Assembly: GCA_033439255.1 (NCBI GenBank)
Contig: CM065879.1
Coordinates: 4,805,224 to 4,869,223 of the forward strand
DNA length: 64,000 nucleotides
From: Hericium rajendrae
Taxonomy: Eukaryota; Basidiomycota; Agaricomycetes; Russulales; Hericiaceae
Reading direction: 5' to 3'
Notes under the pieces: generated by a model
Database searches by the model: none
The model's input: the letters and a program-made list of their open reading frames with translations, nothing else
Told to the model about the DNA's origin: nothing
Shown here: positions 60,241-64,000 of the stretch, one piece after another
Numbering within the stretch: the stretch's first letter is position 1
Layout of the letters: the number at the start of each line of letters is the position of its first letter
Translations under genes and position numbers: made by a program

Positions 60241-60754
60241 ACGAAAGACGAAAGATGGTAGTGGTAGAGAAGAGAGAGAGACAGCGCATCGCACAGGCCT
60301 TATATAGACGTGGCGAGCGGAGCGTCAAATCTGGCTGCCGAGACCGGGCCGGATGGTGCCGAGCACTCGCGTCAGAGGCTAAGTGCCAGATTTCCCTAAG
60401 TTCACTTTGTTGCCCCGTAGCTTGTAGTAGCTTAGCTATGTATTGATCTCATACAATCCAATTGAATATATGAATGCGTGCCGTCATCTTTTTCTTAGAA
60501 TTTAATGCATTTTATTTGATTTAATAAGTTCTAAATGTTTGAACTCGCGCGCATTCGGTAGCTGAAGCACCGAAGTCGCGTCGAAGTTCAGTGCCTCTAA
60601 CAATTCTCCTACCACCCTCCTCGCTCTTCGTCGATCCTCCCTCCTTCCTATCTTCAAACTCGTCAAATCGAACGTGGGACGGTCTCTACGGATCAGGGAA
60701 AGGGTCCCAGGTAAGTAAAACAACCATCTATTGACATCAACCGTACTAACAACG

Positions 60755-60785
60755 CGAGTATCGCTCGTTCAACGAGCGATACTCG
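60755..60785. repeat. Perfect 15-nt inverted repeat with 1-nt loop
   Basis: CGAGTATCGCTCGTT (60755-60769) is followed by a single C and its exact reverse complement (60771-60785). As a near-perfect palindrome of 31 nt it would form a cruciform or hairpin. Confidence 0.9.
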
Positions 60786-61039
60786 TGTGTACTTTCTCGC
60801 GACCCGTGCGTGCTCACATCCCTCGCCTCCGACATCCGACATCCACGTCTACGAGCCCGCTGTGACCCTGTCCCGCCGACAACGGCGTCCGCGTCCGCAC
60901 CATCGCGTCCCGTTGCCGTAGCAATGGGGCGCGAGACGTTGTTCACCCAGTTTCCCAGGCCCTCATATCCCCTCAACGACTTCTGCATCCCATCAACGAC
61001 CCCCTGACGCCCTCAGCGATGTCGCATCCCCCTCAACGA

Positions 61040-61900
61040 CCCGTACGACCTCAACAGATTCGTGCGGGGTCGCCACCTCACCAGCTCCGCGAACGGGCAC
61101 GTCCGCGCTGTCGACAACGCATTCGTGGTCACGACGCACGGATGTCCACGCGCACGGCCTCACACACCTGCGAGCGGCATCACTAGTGTGCCATGCCGTA
61201 GCGCCGCAGTGGCGCCGCGAGCTCCGAGTCGCAGCCGCTTGCGCACAGCCATGCCAGCGCATGCGTGCACTCCCGCGCGCTGGCACACGACTACGCACGG
61301 CCCCACGAAAAAGACGCAAGCCACGCATCGCGCGAAGGCCTGCGCGATCCCAGGTGCCAGCCACATGCGCGCGGCCGTGCAAGTACGTGCGCGCACTGTT
61401 GCATGCAGGTGTGAGACCCCACGAGCGCGCATTCAACCACGCACGGCGTGCACGCCCGGGCGAGGCTCCGAGTGTGTGCGCACACCTTCACATGCCTGGA
61501 TGGCACGAACACCAGCTCCTGCACGCAAACGCGCAGCATATGGATCCCCACGAGCATGCGCAGGCCATGCCAGCTCGCGCGGGGCCACGCATGACCCGCA
61601 CATCCCGCCCGCCCGGTATGGCTCGTGCGCCGACGCCCCGCCCCACACGCGGCCCCTGCACGACCGCTTCACCCTGCGCGCATGCGAGAAAAGTGACTCA
61701 CAACGGTGCCAGCTCGCACGCGGACACGCACAATCTGCAACACCGCACGCATGGTCCGTGCGCCGACGCCATGTCCCGTATACGGCCGCATCATCCCGTG
61801 CACGCGCGCACGGCCAGGCATGGCGGCGCCAGCTCGCGCGCGGCCACACATATCCCTTCTGCGCCAATGCATCACTGCATGCATGGCTGTATTGTTACCA
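61040..61900. repeat. GC-rich degenerate repeat region
   Basis: Contains diverged copies of a GCCAGCTCGCRCGCGGSCACRC-like unit near 61508, 61568, 61704 and 61825, in a CAC/GCG-rich background. Long frames are open on both strands at once, as expected from composition, so I do not call a gene. Confidence 0.6.
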
Positions 61901-62019
61901 TGCAGGAGTGTGGGGCCCATTTGGGGCCTTTATATACTGTAGTTGCCTTGCCTGTAGTAGTCTACACTTGAATATAATAAATTCTTGACTTGATGTCTTG
62001 ACTGCCTGTCTGACTTATC

Positions 62020-62220
62020 ATACTGGTCATAGCCACCATAGTACCTGTAGTTTTCCTAAGTAAGTATGATAGTCCTATGTATGTGACACCTCTGGCTATA
62101 GAGGCTATGACACACTATGGATTTGACACTTCATGCTATAGAGGCTATCATAGGGCTCATAGCTCAACATAGCTGAATAGCTCAACTTCATAGCCCCTAT
62201 AGCTCACTGATAGGGCCCAT
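62020..62220. repeat. ATAG repeat block (right)
   Basis: Variants of CTATAGAGGCTATGAC, CATAGCCACCATAG and CATAGCTCAA repeated to about 62220, similar to the block at 59530-59690. Confidence 0.6.
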
Positions 62221-62258
62221 AACAGAACTTGCTGCTATATAAAAATCCTTTTTCTCAG

Positions 62259-62963
62259 ATGTCAGCTGAACGTGACGAAGAATTGCGGGCACTTTGGGAG
62301 ATGGAGATGGCCGAGTATGCGGACCCGAGGGTGTTTGTATCACTTGATGAAAGCGCAGTCGACAATCATACGCTTCAGCGACGGTATGGCTGGTCTGCAC
62401 TGGATAGTCCTTGCGTGCAGCGTGCAACATTCCTGTGAGGCACTCGCTACTCCATCCTTCTGGCACTGACAATTGATGGGATGATGGCTCTCGATATTTT
62501 TGAGGGTTCAATCACAAAGGACCGGTTTCTCCTGTTCCTTCATGAGCAAGTGGTATGTTCTTCAAATCCAGCTGGAGTCGACTGATCTCTGACATCATTC
62601 GAAGGCTCCACGGCTCAATCCGTATCCTGGCGAAAGGAGTGTTGTTATCCTTGACAATTGCTCAATTCACCACGACGAAGAAATTCGAGCCCTTGTCGAG
62701 GATGAATGTGGTATATATTCTTGTTCACATGTTGTCAAATATATTCTGATGGATGTACAGGTGCCTGCCTCATTTATCTCCCTCCGTATTCACCTGACTT
62801 CAACCCCATCGAGGAAGCATTTTTGTCGATCAAGGCTTGGTTACGCTGACACGAGTCACAGTTTCAAGAGCCACAGCAGCTGCCATGGCTCATTCATCAA
62901 GCAGTGTTGTCGGTAACGAAGGATATGGCCATTGGATGGTTCAAGGACTGTGGGTATATGTAA
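62259..62963 (+). mobile_element. Truncated Tc1/mariner-IS630-type transposase, two nonsense codons
   Basis: Encodes the catalytic DDE domain of a Tc1/mariner-like (DDE_3) transposase. Three exons fit: 62259-62552, 62605-62710 and 62761-62963. The acidic triad region is intact: D in VFVSLDESAVDNHT, D in VVILDNCSIHHDEE, E in [20 protein letters not shown]. The N-terminal helix-turn-helix part is missing; the reading starts just after an acceptor-like TTTCTCAG. Two in-frame TGA codons (62436-62438 and 62847-62849) stand where CGA (Arg) would give the expected reading (TFL-R-GTRYS and WLR-R-HESQF). Everything else is open, so decay is recent. It borders the ATAG repeats on the left. Confidence 0.85.
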
Positions 62964-63081
62964 AGCATGTACAACAGATTATAGACGAATAAGAGATGAG
63001 CAGACTGGAAATTATGGTGGAATGATATCAAAAGCAGTATCAGAGTGAAAAAAATAAGATACGAGTAAGCATGAAACAAAA

Positions 63082-64000
63082 TTAGATCCTACGTGCACGT
63101 TTCGCATCCATCTTCCTGCACCAAGTAGCTGCAAAGCGGCGCAACTGATAGACCTGCCCCTCCGGAAGACCTGTCAACTCCTGAAGGCATGCGACAGATG
63201 GCCCATCAAGGGTGTCAGGTGAATAGGATGCATCCTCGAGGCCGCTAAGAGCAAGCGCTATCGCACCATTAGATATCTTCTTTTCGTGCCCGAATGCCTG
63301 AAGACATTTTGTCAACTCGTCTTCAATGAGGGGTGGCGGGGACGAAGGACAGTTGTTGGATGGCTTGGACCCCATCACAGACTTCGAAGATGGTGTCACC
63401 GGTGGCTCGGGGAGCTGGGAAGTGGGGCGAGCAGGTGACTGCGCCAGACTTTGCTGAAAGCTCTGCATGGCCATAGTCGTAAGTGTTGTCAACAGGATAT
63501 TTGGATCAACTGCAGGAGATGACGTGAACGGCACAGTGCTAGATGACGCCGCAGCTGGATTAGGCCCAGAATGACCACATAGCTTTGGTGTTGCCACAGC
63601 ATGCGGCGTCGAGACAGTACCCTCCCACTCTATAATGAGCTTGTCAGGTGGTGGGTCCAGTGCAGAGCCATCATTGGCAAGCTGTGAGATCATGTTACTG
63701 GGCAAATAAAACATAGAATATTTGTAGACTTACCAATGCGCTAGCCCATTGCTTCAGGCGAAAACGATTTAGCGGGATGTGCTTTGAACCCGCGTCAATA
63801 TAGCAGGCACCATGAACGGTGCAATCCCAGCATTCTTTGATTTGATTCATCTTCTCCGCCTGCTTGCGGTCTTCTGGAGAGTACGCATCGACAGTCGGAA
63901 CCTATAAATAAAATTCAGCATGGTGCGCTGAAATACTACAAGTTTGACATACCCGAGTACCCCTCGTGAGTTCCGTATGGGCTTCGTTGTGATCTGGACT
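63082..64000 (-). CDS. Partial gene, Cys/His-containing basidiomycete protein of unknown function
   Basis: The 3' part of a minus-strand gene whose start lies beyond the window. Visible exons are 63901-63734 and 63681-63082, joined by a canonical intron. A further exon runs off the edge upstream of about 63955. The upstream exon reads SPEDRKQAEKMNQIKECWDC then TVHGACYIDAGSKHIPLNRF, with C-x2-C and H-x2-C spacing that suggests metal binding. The rest is Ser/Pro-rich with an acidic-helical end and a basic tail (KMDAKRARRI). I recall similar proteins occurring in multiple copies in mushroom genomes. Next to a transposase it may be transposon-associated, but that is inference. Confidence 0.6.

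Noticed and set aside
61062-61988. 308-codon plus-strand frame, with a 261-codon frame overlapping it
   Set aside because: Frames are open on both strands in a GC-rich degenerate repeat. The product is Ala/His/Arg low complexity with no domain.
1-64000. CRISPR arrays, operons, Shine-Dalgarno sites and bacterial insertion sequences
   Set aside because: None seen. Intron-rich genes show the window is fungal nuclear DNA, so such features are not expected.

Overview
The window is nuclear DNA of a filamentous basidiomycete, most likely an Agaricomycete. The evidence is the gene style: many short introns (mostly 46-75 nt, GTRNGY...YAG), and families typical of mushroom-forming fungi. These include a TKL protein kinase with an N-terminal helical bundle, a WOPR (Gti1/Pac2) regulator, a rhlG-like SDR, a basidiomycete P-loop family, a P450 and ankyrin-MYND proteins. 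I see no tRNA, rRNA, CRISPR or bacterial feature.

Layout. 0.3-3.4 kb: a Ser/Pro-rich coiled-coil protein (+). 4.5-4.9 kb: an inverted-repeat element. 6.2-8.9 kb: IML2/TTC39-like TPR protein (+). 10.6-13.0 kb: REX1-like DEDDh RNA exonuclease (+). 13.4-16.9 kb: large P-loop protein (+). 17.1-19.1 kb: O-fucosyltransferase-like type II membrane protein (-). 20.2-21.1 kb: GNAT acetyltransferase (+). 22-29.5 kb: an intact SDR gene (-), a MARVEL membrane protein (-), two clear SDR pseudogenes and smaller gene debris. 30.7-32.3 kb: conserved basidiomycete protein of unknown function (-). 34.8-36.0 kb: WOPR transcription factor (-). 39.1-40.5 kb: ankyrin-MYND protein (+). 41.0-45.3 kb: three-module TKL kinase (-). 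49.2-51.2 kb: cytochrome P450 (-). 53.0-54.7 kb: THEM6-like thioesterase (+). 55.1-56.6 kb: a second O-fucosyltransferase-like gene, paralogous to the one at 17-19 kb (-). 57.4-59.2 kb: OXR1/TLDc protein (+). 59.4-64 kb: a repeat island with AT-rich GATAAG and ATAGCTACC repeats, a GC-rich degenerate repeat, a perfect hairpin, a 5'-truncated Tc1/mariner-type transposase with two nonsense codons, and the 3' end of another gene.

The genes do not form a pathway or cluster. They are mostly housekeeping or regulatory genes next to an SDR-rich accessory stretch and a transposon-derived edge.

The most important technical observation is that many otherwise convincing genes break frame by exactly -1 at short homopolymer runs. 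One extra base in the run restores the family-like reading each time. This looks like systematic single-base deletion in the assembly rather than mass pseudogenisation. The most interesting biology is the TKL kinase, which combines an MLKL/HeLo-like helical bundle, an HGD-type kinase domain and a conserved C-terminal module. Next are the SDR with YxxxR in place of YxxxK and its decayed paralogues, and the transposase whose two stops both read as CGA to TGA.
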